From: Chthonomonadaceae bacterium
GTDB taxonomy: Bacteria > Armatimonadota > Chthonomonadetes > Chthonomonadales > Chthonomonadaceae
Reading direction: 5' to 3'
Length of the DNA: 39,563 bases
Assembly: GCA_027459665.1 (NCBI GenBank)
Contig: DAIDHN010000037.1
Coordinates: 1 to 39,563 of the forward strand
Both the position numbers and the translations under genes were made by a program. Of the stretch, positions 17,469 through 24,403 are shown piece after piece. Below the pieces are notes generated by a model. That model did not search any database and was not told the origin of the DNA. It saw nothing but the letters and a program-made list of their open reading frames with translations. Within the stretch, counting starts at the first letter, position 1, and each line of letters opens with the position of its first letter.

Positions 17469-18461
17469 ATGAAGCACGCAGTTTTTTTGGGAGACCCGCA
17501 GCGCATAGAAATGGTGTACAGCCCAGACAGGAGGGAGCGTGCCGCGCAGCTTTCCCAGCTCTATTCGCCCGTTGTTACGCGCAGCACCATGAAAGAGCAT
17601 GCAGAGGCTTTGGCCAGTGCAGATGTGCTGCTTTCTACCTGGGGCATGCCTTTGCTAACTGAAGAGGAGCTGAACCTGATGCCTTCTCTTCAGCTGCTGC
17701 TGTATGCTGCCGGCACGGTGCAGCCATTTGCAGCGCCTCTGCTGAATCATGGAGTGCGCATAGTGAGCGGCTGGCGCGCCAATGCAGAGCCAGTCGCTCA
17801 TTTCACCCTGGGGCAGATACTGCTCTCTCTGAAGGGGTATTTTCGCAATGTGCGTGAATTTACCGGTGGAGATGCGAGCTTTCGCGCTGCGCATCGCGGT
17901 CCGGGGGTGTGCCGTGAAACTGTTGCTCTGCTTGGCTTTGGCGCTGTGGGAAGGCGGGTGAGAGAGCTTTTGATGCCATTTGAACTGGATGTGCTGGTTT
18001 ACGATGCTTTTTTGCAGGAAGAGACTGCGCAGCAGCTGCAGGTGCGCCGAGTCACTCTGGAAGAGGCGTTTGCGCAGGCGCGAATTGTTTCCAATCACCT
18101 GCCAGACAAACCGGCTACAGAAGGGCTGCTCAGCAGGCATCTGTTTCAGTTGATGGGGGAGGGGGCAGCTTTTCTGAACACGGGCAGGGGGCGTACTGTA
18201 AACAGTGCAGACCTGGAAGCCGTAATGCGACAGCGACCCGATCTCACTGCCCTGCTGGATGTTACCTGGCCGGAGCCTATGCCTGCCGACAGCCCGCTGA
18301 GGCAGCTGCCCAATGTGCTGGTAAGCTCGCATATCGCCGGAGCAGTAGGGAAGGAAACAGGCCGCATGGCGGATATCTGCCTGGATGAACTGGAAAGGTA
18401 TTCATCCGGCCAGCCATTGCAGCATGAAGTGACTGGTGAAATGCTGACAGCGCTCGCCTAG
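17469..18461 (+). CDS. D-isomer-specific 2-hydroxyacid dehydrogenase family protein
   Basis: This 330-residue NAD(P)-dependent dehydrogenase has the nucleotide-binding loop G156-F-G158-A-V-G161, the conserved arginine R240 in NTGRG, E269 in TWPEP and the catalytic H288 in SSHIAG. Those are the family's active-site Arg/Glu/His. The reaction would be reversible 2-keto acid/2-hydroxyacid oxidoreduction; the substrate cannot be told. The start is either ATG 17469 or the in-frame GTG 17463. I prefer the ATG because GAAAG lies about 9 nt upstream of it. The gene is divergent from the secreted alpha/beta hydrolase (about 127 bp between starts), with a TGATA-N2-TATCA palindrome in that spacer. Confidence 0.88.
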   Translation: MKHAVFLGDPQRIEMVYSPDRRERAAQLSQLYSPVVTRSTMKEHAEALASADVLLSTWGMPLLTEEELNLMPSLQLLLYAAGTVQPFAAPLLNHGVRIVSGWRANAEPVAHFTLGQILLSLKGYFRNVREFTGGDASFRAAHRGPGVCRETVALLGFGAVGRRVRELLMPFELDVLVYDAFLQEETAQQLQVRRVTLEEAFAQARIVSNHLPDKPATEGLLSRHLFQLMGEGAAFLNTGRGRTVNSADLEAVMRQRPDLTALLDVTWPEPMPADSPLRQLPNVLVSSHIAGAVGKETGRMADICLDELERYSSGQPLQHEVTGEMLTALA

Positions 18462-18631
18462 CCCGGATTATTTTATGAAGCAAATAAAATGGTGTTACGT
18501 GATATTGTTAGGGAATTTCTCAGCAGGTCGCTGCTCAGAAACCGCCCTATGCTCGTATCGTAGTACCTGAGACCAGGCACATTGGCTAGTATTACCAGGT
18601 TTTCTTAAAATACGAACGGGGACAAGGTGAT
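18462..18631 (-). pseudogene. decayed C-terminal RHS-repeat core fragment
   Basis: The minus strand encodes a clear RHS core signature. It reads ENLVILANVPGLRYYD, then TSIGRFLSSD (about 18527-18610), matching the RHS consensus of GLRYYDP and GRFLS-DP. After SSD a one-base shift restores PAEKFPNNIT. Back in the first frame NTILFAS is followed by a TAA and then NNP (18464-18472), the expected end of the core (...YAYNNP). A stop also precedes ENLV. The fragment is thus broken by at least one frameshift and two stops, and it abuts the stop codon of the dehydrogenase gene. No toxin tip or upstream YD repeats are present. It is the relic of a larger RHS/YD-repeat polymorphic protein or of a mobile RHS element. 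Confidence 0.72.
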
Positions 18632-18836
18632 GCATTGTTGCGAATGCAGCAACGGCAGAAAAAATTACACAGACTTACTGCTGGAATTTGGTAAAATGTC
18701 TGCTAAATCAATATTCCTGGCTAAACCTGCCTGCGGCAAAAGAGTAAGGCAACAGCGCCGCATCCCCTGTGCGTATAAATAATGATGAAGAGATTGTTTG
18801 AGAACGTCCCATTTTTAATTGAAAAGGAATAGACGT
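18632..18836 (+). promoter_or_regulatory. upstream region of the triad with an extended -10 promoter candidate
   Basis: No gene is seen here. TGG-TAAAAT at 18689-18697 forms an extended -10 element about 140 nt before the vWA start; the -35 match is poor, as is common for extended -10 promoters. A TATAAA at about 18775 is a second, weaker candidate. Two overlapping inverted repeats (TGCATT/AATGCA and GTTGC/GCAAC, about 18631-18653) cannot pair at the same time. I give them little weight. Confidence 0.35.
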
Positions 18837-19511
18837 ATGACTTCCTCCTCTGCTCTGGAAGAAGCAGTTGAATTTGCAGAAAATCCTGAACCCCGATGCC
18901 CCTGTGTGCTTTTGCTCGACACCTCCGGCTCTATGAACGGGCCGGCGCTGGATGCACTGAACGAGGGGTTGAAATCGTTCAAAAACGATCTGGTCAAAGA
19001 CCCTCTTGCATCTAGGAGGGTGGAAGTAGCTGTGGTAACATTTGACAACGAAGTGCGTGTGGTGCAGGATTTTGTTACCGTTGACCAGTTTGACCCTCCC
19101 GGCCTCACCGCCGGCGGCATGACGCATATGGGAGCGGCCATTCACAAGGCGCTTGATATGGTAGCCGCCCGCAAGCAGCAGTACCGCTCCAATGGAGTGG
19201 CCTACTACCGTCCCTGGGTGTTTCTGATTACCGACGGCGCACCGCAGGGCGAGCCTGATGATGTGGTGGAACAGGCAGCCCAGCGTGTGAAAAGCGATGA
19301 AGCCGGGCGCAAGGTGGCGTTGTTTGCAGTAGGTGTGGAAAACGCCGACATGAACAGACTTGCTCAGCTTGCAGTGCGTGCGCCAGTGAAATTGAACGGC
19401 CTCAACTTTGTAGAGATGTTTGTGTGGCTTTCGGCCAGCATGCAAAAGGTTTCGCAGTCGCGTGTAGATGAACAGGTAGCGCTGCCTCCCCCAGGCTGGA
19501 GCGCTGTTTGA
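18837..19511 (+). CDS. TerY-like von Willebrand factor A domain protein
   Basis: This 224-residue protein consists almost entirely of one vWA domain. The metal-ion-dependent adhesion site is intact: D28-x-S30-x-S32, T96 (GGMTHMG) and D133 (LITDGAP). ATG 18837 is chosen because AAGGA lies 8 nt upstream; an in-frame TTG at 18819 would overlap that site. It is the first gene of a three-gene set with a PP2C phosphatase (1-nt overlap) and a protein kinase. That is the arrangement known as the TerY-P triad and seen as yegL-yegK-yegI in E. coli. The vWA protein is thought to be a metal-dependent scaffold or substrate in a phospho-signalling pathway. No signal peptide is present, so it is cytosolic. 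Confidence 0.92.
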   Translation: MTSSSALEEAVEFAENPEPRCPCVLLLDTSGSMNGPALDALNEGLKSFKNDLVKDPLASRRVEVAVVTFDNEVRVVQDFVTVDQFDPPGLTAGGMTHMGAAIHKALDMVAARKQQYRSNGVAYYRPWVFLITDGAPQGEPDDVVEQAAQRVKSDEAGRKVALFAVGVENADMNRLAQLAVRAPVKLNGLNFVEMFVWLSASMQKVSQSRVDEQVALPPPGWSAV

Positions 19512-20239
19512 TGACCTGGAAAGTGGTTTCTGCAAAAACTGCCGGAGTCAGCCACCTCAGGTGCGGTGCCGGCTGCCAGGATGCTTTTGCAAGCGCTGTA
19601 CTGGGGGAGTGGCTGTTTGCCGCGGTAAGCGATGGAGCAGGTTCTGCCGCCATGGGGGGTGAGGGAGCGGAGACTGCTGTTGAAGCAGCCCTCGCTTTTC
19701 TGGTGCAGGCAGGGCCTAGGCTGGCAGGCATGGAAGAAAAGATGCGGGGGGCGGCGTGCGCAGCGCAGGATGCCTTGCAGACAAAGGCGGTGCAGCAGGG
19801 TGCGGCGCTGCGGGACCTTGCCTGCACTCTTCTGCTTGCTGCGGCAGGACCGGAAGGAATTGCCTCGCTGCAAATTGGCGACGGCGCAGTAGTGGCTGCC
19901 GGCAGAGACGGCAGTCCGGTTGCACTCACCCGCCCTCCCGATGCAGAATATGCCAATGAAACAGACTTTCTGGTTTCTGAAGGCGCAATGCAGAAAGCAC
20001 AGATCAAGTTATGGAATGAGATGCCCGGCTATTGCGCTCTGTTTACCGACGGGCTGCAGCGGCTTGCCCTGCAATGGCCTGGATGTGACCCGCATCTTCC
20101 CTTTTTTCAGCCGCTTTTTCGATTTGCAGCCGCCGCAGGCGATAAAAGTGCGGAAGAACTGCAGCGCTTTTTGCAGTCGCCCAAAGTTGCCGGCAGAACC
20201 GACGACGATATAACGCTGATACTTGCCGCTCTGGAATAA
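19511..20239 (+). CDS. PP2C-family serine/threonine phosphatase of the triad
   Basis: This 242-residue PP2C-type phosphatase has metal-binding acidic residues at the expected motifs: D41-G (SDGAGSA), D124-G (IGDGAVV), D180-G (LFTDG) and the terminal DDDITL (D231-D233). The early HLRCGAGCQDAF segment is typical of the triad phosphatases, which are shorter than stand-alone PP2C enzymes. ATG 19511 overlaps the stop of the vWA gene (TGATG). It should remove phosphate from targets of the downstream kinase or from the vWA protein. The kinase gene begins 3 nt after its stop, so the three genes are certainly co-translated. Confidence 0.92.
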   Translation: MTWKVVSAKTAGVSHLRCGAGCQDAFASAVLGEWLFAAVSDGAGSAAMGGEGAETAVEAALAFLVQAGPRLAGMEEKMRGAACAAQDALQTKAVQQGAALRDLACTLLLAAAGPEGIASLQIGDGAVVAAGRDGSPVALTRPPDAEYANETDFLVSEGAMQKAQIKLWNEMPGYCALFTDGLQRLALQWPGCDPHLPFFQPLFRFAAAAGDKSAEELQRFLQSPKVAGRTDDDITLILAALE

Positions 20240-20242
20240 ACC

Positions 20243-22684
20243 ATGCGCCTGGTACGACAATCTGATGGAACCCGAGTCGCTGTAGATGTTTCCGCCTCGC
20301 TGGGCAAAGGCGGCGAAGCACGCGTGTTTCCTGTACTTGATCAAAAGCAGTGGTGCGCCAAGGTGTACCACACTCCAGCCGAAACACAGGCGCGCAAACT
20401 GCAGGCAATGCTGAGCAATCCCCCCGAAGACCCAATGTCAGCGCGAGACCATATCTCCATTGCATGGCCGGTAGACCTTCTGCGCTATATGTACAACGGG
20501 CAGGGACTGGCAGGCTTTTTAATGCCTCGCGTGGAGGCAATGCGGCCGGTTTTCAGCGTATACAACCCAATGACCCGGCGACAAAACACCCCTCTGTTCA
20601 ACTGGCTCTACCTGCACCGGGCGGCACGCAACATGGCCGCTGCCATACGGGCGCTGCATCAGCGCGGATACGTGGTGGGCGACATCAACGAATCGAACAT
20701 CCTGGTGAGCGATACCGCGCTTGTGACCCTGGTTGACTGCGACAGCTTTCAGGTGCGCGACCAGGAACGGGGCAGAGTATACCGCTGTATGGTGGGCAAG
20801 CCCGAATTTACGCCGCCTGAACTGCAAAACAAAAACTTTCGGCTGGTAGACCGCCTGCCAGAACACGATCGTTTCGGCATGGCGGCGCTTATTTTTCTCA
20901 TGCTTATGGAGGGGACGCATCCTTTTGCAGGCATTTATCAGGGCGAAGGCGAACCTCCCCCCCATGAAGAAAGAATCAGCAAGGGGCACTACACCTACAG
21001 CAGCTCTCCTGTGCCTTACCGCCCCATGCCATTTGCGCCTCCTGTAGGCATGCTTCACCCCTCTTTGCGTCAGCTTTTTTCGCGATGTTTCGAGCAGGGC
21101 TGTTTCGACCCGCAGTCGCGCCCTCTGCCCGAAGAGTGGATGGCCGCTTTGCAGCAAGCCGAAGAAAACTTGCTGCCATGCAGTGTGAACCCTTTGCACA
21201 TGTATGGCAGTCATCTGCCAGGCTGCCCCTGGTGCGAGCGAACAGAGCTGCTGGGCGGGCGCGATCCGTTTCCACCTACCACGCAGGAGCCTATGAAGAA
21301 AACCCCGAAAGAGGTGTATCCCGAAAAGCCTGCCGTGCGTTATCAGGGGGCGCGCATTGTGGGCGGGCGAGCTGCCGCCGTGCTGGCCGCCCCGGCCGCT
21401 GCAGTGCAAAACCCAATTGCCGCCATACCTTCTTATGCACCTACTTTTCAGGTCTCTTCTGCCCCAGCGCCTTCTATTACCATTCCCGACTATTCACCAT
21501 TCACCTGGCTTGCAGGCACCTTTGCACTGGTTTCAGCCATACTGCCGGGCTTTCAGATTTTTTTTGGCGTGCTGGCTCTGCTTTGCGGTGTTCCTGCACT
21601 GCGCGATAAACGCAAAGGCCGCTGGCTTGCACTGGCTTCCACTTTACTGGCAGGTGCAGTGGTGCTGACACTGGTGACTCTGCGGCTGCGCGATTACTTT
21701 GTGAAAACCCCTGCAAGAGCCATTATAGAGCAGGGGCCAATCGAGTCTTTGGCATTTGCTCCGGGCGGGCACATCATTGCAGTAGCTACCGGGAGAAACG
21801 AAGACCAGCGTCTCATACCCGGCGAGGTATCTATATACAACACACGCACCGGTGAGCCTGTCAATTTTCTTGATGGCGTGGATGATGAGACCTCTGTGGC
21901 ATACTCTTCTGATGGGAGGCTTTTGGCAGCAGGTACAGGGGGCAGCATGATGCCCGGCATGGTGGAGATATGGAACACCCGGCATTTTGTTGTGATGCAG
22001 AAAATAAGAAACTTTCAGGGAGATGTAACCGGTTTGCAGTTTTCGCCCGACAGCAAAACCATTGCTACAGGCTGCCGCGGCAAAACCATAGCTCTCTGGA
22101 ATGTGGCTACCGGTGAACAGCTCTGGTCGCGCACTGCGCCGGGGCAGGTATTTGATATAGCCTTTTCACCATCCGGCAGGCTGCTGGCAGCTGCTACTGG
22201 CTCTACTTCCAGCGGGCAGCCAGGGCGGGTGAGCGTTTACAGCGCATCGAGCGCCGCACTGCTCTGGTCACATCGTGCGCACAGCGACAGGGCCACCAGT
22301 GTGGCTTTTTCTCCAGACGGCAGGTACCTTGCATCTGCCGGCAACGACAATGCAGTGCGTGTATGGAACCCTGCAACTGGAAAACGCCTCTGGATGCTGA
22401 ATGTAGCTGACGCACAGGCACTGGGCAGCGTAGCATTTTCACCCCACGGCAAACGCCTGGCAGCAGGAGGAAACGACGGCGCGGTGCGTGTATGGGCGGT
22501 GCCTGGGGGTACACTATTGCAGCGTTTTGTAGTGAAAAACCCGGGTAGCAGGTCTGACCTGCTTATACAGCACATTGCATTTGCACAGGATGGGCATTTT
22601 GTTGCGGGCGGTTCTGAGGGGGGGACATTGCATTTGTGGCGTCTGAAAGCAGCCGGGAAACCGCATGAAGGAGCAGGAGGCTGA
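20243..22684 (+). CDS. protein kinase with Zn ribbon fused to TM helices and WD40 propeller
   Basis: This 813-residue protein begins with a eukaryote-like kinase domain: glycine loop GKGGEARVF (residues 21-29), K40, catalytic V-G-D147-x4-N152, and a D165-C-D167 in place of DFG. The last two are usual for TerY-P-type kinases. A Zn-ribbon-like segment follows, with C313, H319/H324 and C328-P-W-C331. After a linker come two to three membrane helices (about 418-480, AGTFALVSAILPGFQIFFGVLALLCG and ALASTLLAGAVVLTLVTL). The rest (about 490-800) is a WD40-like propeller with FSPDGRYLASAGNDNAVRVW and similar blades, placed beyond the membrane or at its face depending on topology. Fusion to a membrane-anchored propeller is not the standard architecture and suggests a sensor kinase for an envelope signal (inference). 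Confidence 0.88.
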   Translation: MRLVRQSDGTRVAVDVSASLGKGGEARVFPVLDQKQWCAKVYHTPAETQARKLQAMLSNPPEDPMSARDHISIAWPVDLLRYMYNGQGLAGFLMPRVEAMRPVFSVYNPMTRRQNTPLFNWLYLHRAARNMAAAIRALHQRGYVVGDINESNILVSDTALVTLVDCDSFQVRDQERGRVYRCMVGKPEFTPPELQNKNFRLVDRLPEHDRFGMAALIFLMLMEGTHPFAGIYQGEGEPPPHEERISKGHYTYSSSPVPYRPMPFAPPVGMLHPSLRQLFSRCFEQGCFDPQSRPLPEEWMAALQQAEENLLPCSVNPLHMYGSHLPGCPWCERTELLGGRDPFPPTTQEPMKKTPKEVYPEKPAVRYQGARIVGGRAAAVLAAPAAAVQNPIAAIPSYAPTFQVSSAPAPSITIPDYSPFTWLAGTFALVSAILPGFQIFFGVLALLCGVPALRDKRKGRWLALASTLLAGAVVLTLVTLRLRDYFVKTPARAIIEQGPIESLAFAPGGHIIAVATGRNEDQRLIPGEVSIYNTRTGEPVNFLDGVDDETSVAYSSDGRLLAAGTGGSMMPGMVEIWNTRHFVVMQKIRNFQGDVTGLQFSPDSKTIATGCRGKTIALWNVATGEQLWSRTAPGQVFDIAFSPSGRLLAAATGSTSSGQPGRVSVYSASSAALLWSHRAHSDRATSVAFSPDGRYLASAGNDNAVRVWNPATGKRLWMLNVADAQALGSVAFSPHGKRLAAGGNDGAVRVWAVPGGTLLQRFVVKNPGSRSDLLIQHIAFAQDGHFVAGGSEGGTLHLWRLKAAGKPHEGAGG

Positions 22685-23520
22685 ATAATTATCAACAGAA
22701 ATGCATCCTGGTTACAGGAGCTTCTTCCGGCATTGGGGAAGAGATTGCAGTAGAGTTTGCATCTGCCGGCTGGCGCACTGTTCTGGTTTCTGAAGACGAG
22801 CGCGGGCTGGTGCGAGTGCAGCAGCGCATTCGGGAAGCAAACGGCTGTGCAGAAGTTTTGCAGACCGATCTGAGCCGCCCTGAACAGGTAGATGCGCTGT
22901 TTAGAAAAGCAGAGTGTGCATTTGGAGCCATAGATATTTTGGTAAACAATGCGGGCATAGGCTTGGGGGCAACAGTGCTTGAGACCAGAACGCAAGACCT
23001 TCGGCTGTTGTTTGAAGTGAACTTTTTTGCCCTGCACAGTTTATGCAGGCAGGCCCTTGCCGATATGGGAAAGCGCAGAAGAGGAATTATTGTAAACGTA
23101 ACGTCTGCGGCTGCGCGCAGCGGCTGCCCGCGGGTGAGTGCGTACTCAGCTTCAAAGGGGGCGGTGCATGCCTACACGCAGTCGCTGCGCCTGGAAGCGG
23201 CACCGCTTGGTGTGAGCGTGGTGGAATGCCTGCCGATTTCGGTGCGCACAGGTTTTTTTGAGAATGTGCGCGGCAAGAAGTACCTTCCTTCGGGCGTAGT
23301 GCAGACCCCGCAGAAGGTAGCAAAAACCCTGCTCAGGGCACTGTCACAAAAAAACCCTCCGGCAGAAGTACTGCCATTCAAACCCATTCGAATTGCTTTT
23401 GTACTCGAAGCGCTGATTCCACAACTGTTTTACCTGTTTTCAAGGCGCATGCTGCTGCATGATGAGGACTATACGCTGGTACCTGTTTCTGGCGGGGAAA
23501 CGCATGGAAATGAAGGATGA
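22681..23520 (+). CDS. short-chain dehydrogenase/reductase with apparent CTG start
   Basis: This is a 279-residue SDR. The fold starts KCILVTGASSGIGEE (TGxxxGIG), then DLSRPEQVDALF and NNAGIG, then catalytic S in NVTSAAARSG and YSASK, with a C-terminal extension probably binding a membrane or lipid (LIPQLFYLFSRRM). No ATG, GTG or TTG lies between the in-frame stop at 22666 and the beta-1 strand. The only start that preserves the nucleotide-binding loop is CTG 22681, with AAGGAG 7 nt upstream, overlapping the TGA of the kinase gene by 4 nt. GTG 22810 would delete the cofactor-binding loop. The substrate is unknown, but neighbouring glycosyltransferase and protease genes hint at envelope lipid or sugar metabolism. 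Confidence 0.8.
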   Translation: MNNYQQKCILVTGASSGIGEEIAVEFASAGWRTVLVSEDERGLVRVQQRIREANGCAEVLQTDLSRPEQVDALFRKAECAFGAIDILVNNAGIGLGATVLETRTQDLRLLFEVNFFALHSLCRQALADMGKRRRGIIVNVTSAAARSGCPRVSAYSASKGAVHAYTQSLRLEAAPLGVSVVECLPISVRTGFFENVRGKKYLPSGVVQTPQKVAKTLLRALSQKNPPAEVLPFKPIRIAFVLEALIPQLFYLFSRRMLLHDEDYTLVPVSGGETHGNEG

Positions 23521-24403
23521 GCCTCTTCTCTCAATAGTGATTGTAAGCTACAACACATGCGATATGCTGAAAGCCTGCCTGCAGTCGCTGCCGCGGGCAG
23601 TTTCTCCCTGCTCTTGCGAGGTATGGGTGGTAGACAACCATTCGCAGGATGGAACAGTGGAAATGCTGCGCACCTGTTTTCCTGAGGTGCAGCGCATAGA
23701 GAACCAGGATAACCCGGGGTTTGCAAAAGCGAACAACCAGGCTTTGCGGCTCTGCAGGGGAGAGTACCTGCTGCTGCTCAACCCAGATACCGAGCCAGAA
23801 CCAGGGTCTCTTGCCCTCATGGTAAATTTTCTGCAAAACAATGCCTCGGTGGGGGCGGCTGGCCCCAAGCTGCTCAATACCGACGGCTCGCTGCAGCGCA
23901 ACGGCGCTCGCTTTCCTTCGCCGCTTCGTGAAACGCTGCACTACTGCGGAGTGCTGTCGCTGCTTCCTGCCGGCTGGCAGGCCAGGCTGGCATATGGGAG
24001 GGAAGATTTTGATGCAGAGTGCGAAGTAGATCAGGTATCGGGCGCCTGCCTGATGATTCCTCGCCGCATTATGGAAGAATGCGGTGCACTGGACGAAGAT
24101 TTTTTCATGTTTTTTGAAGAAGTAGAGTGGTGTTTGCGCATACGCCGCGCGGGCAGCAGGGTAATGTATCTGCCTCAGGCCCGCGTGGTGCATCACTGGA
24201 TGGGCAGCGTACGCAAATCGTACCGCGTGATGGAGCGGCAGCTCAACCGCAGCCGCATGCTGTACTATCGCAAAACCGCCGGCCCCCTGCGCAGGGCAGC
24301 GGCCTGGTGCGCTGTGGGGGCTGCCTCTCTGCGTGCTGCTGTTATCGGCACAGGGGTGTGGGGCAAACGCATTCTGCGCAGACTAAAAGGGAAAATCTCG
24401 TGA
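23504..24403 (+). CDS. GT2-family glycosyltransferase (rhamnosyltransferase-like)
   Basis: This 299-residue GT-A-fold glycosyltransferase has LLSIVIVSYNT at the N-terminus, VVDNHSQDGTVEML, NPGFAKANNQAL, LLLNPDTEP (the metal-binding D-x-D/E element) and later SGACLMIPRR with DEDFFMFFEEVEWCLRIRRAG, all typical of WbbL-like rhamnosyl/mannosyl transferases. It uses a nucleotide-sugar donor and acts at the cytoplasmic membrane face in cell-wall or exopolysaccharide synthesis. ATG 23504 (with GGGGA 6 nt upstream) overlaps the SDR by 17 nt; an alternative ATG lies at 23510. Its stop overlaps the GTG of the next gene. A single GT in this place suggests one added sugar rather than a full polysaccharide pathway. 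Confidence 0.9.
   Translation: MEMKDEPLLSIVIVSYNTCDMLKACLQSLPRAVSPCSCEVWVVDNHSQDGTVEMLRTCFPEVQRIENQDNPGFAKANNQALRLCRGEYLLLLNPDTEPEPGSLALMVNFLQNNASVGAAGPKLLNTDGSLQRNGARFPSPLRETLHYCGVLSLLPAGWQARLAYGREDFDAECEVDQVSGACLMIPRRIMEECGALDEDFFMFFEEVEWCLRIRRAGSRVMYLPQARVVHHWMGSVRKSYRVMERQLNRSRMLYYRKTAGPLRRAAAWCAVGAASLRAAVIGTGVWGKRILRRLKGKIS

Noticed and set aside
18516-18541. An 11-bp imperfect inverted repeat (TTTCTCAGCAG-GTCG-CTGCTCAGAAA) that looks like a terminator or operator.
   Set aside because: It falls inside the RHS relic, where its bases encode the GRFLSSD/PAEK part of the core in the minus strand. It has no U tract and one central mismatch, so coding origin explains it better.
18631-18653. 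Two mutually exclusive short stems that could form an attenuator.
   Set aside because: Stems are 5-6 bp, AT/GC balanced and upstream of the best promoter candidate, so they are probably not transcribed with the triad.
24127-24399. The upstream extension of the first TPR/aspartyl protease frame.
   Set aside because: It lies inside the glycosyltransferase coding frame; GTG 24400 has a good Shine-Dalgarno and gives a signal peptide.
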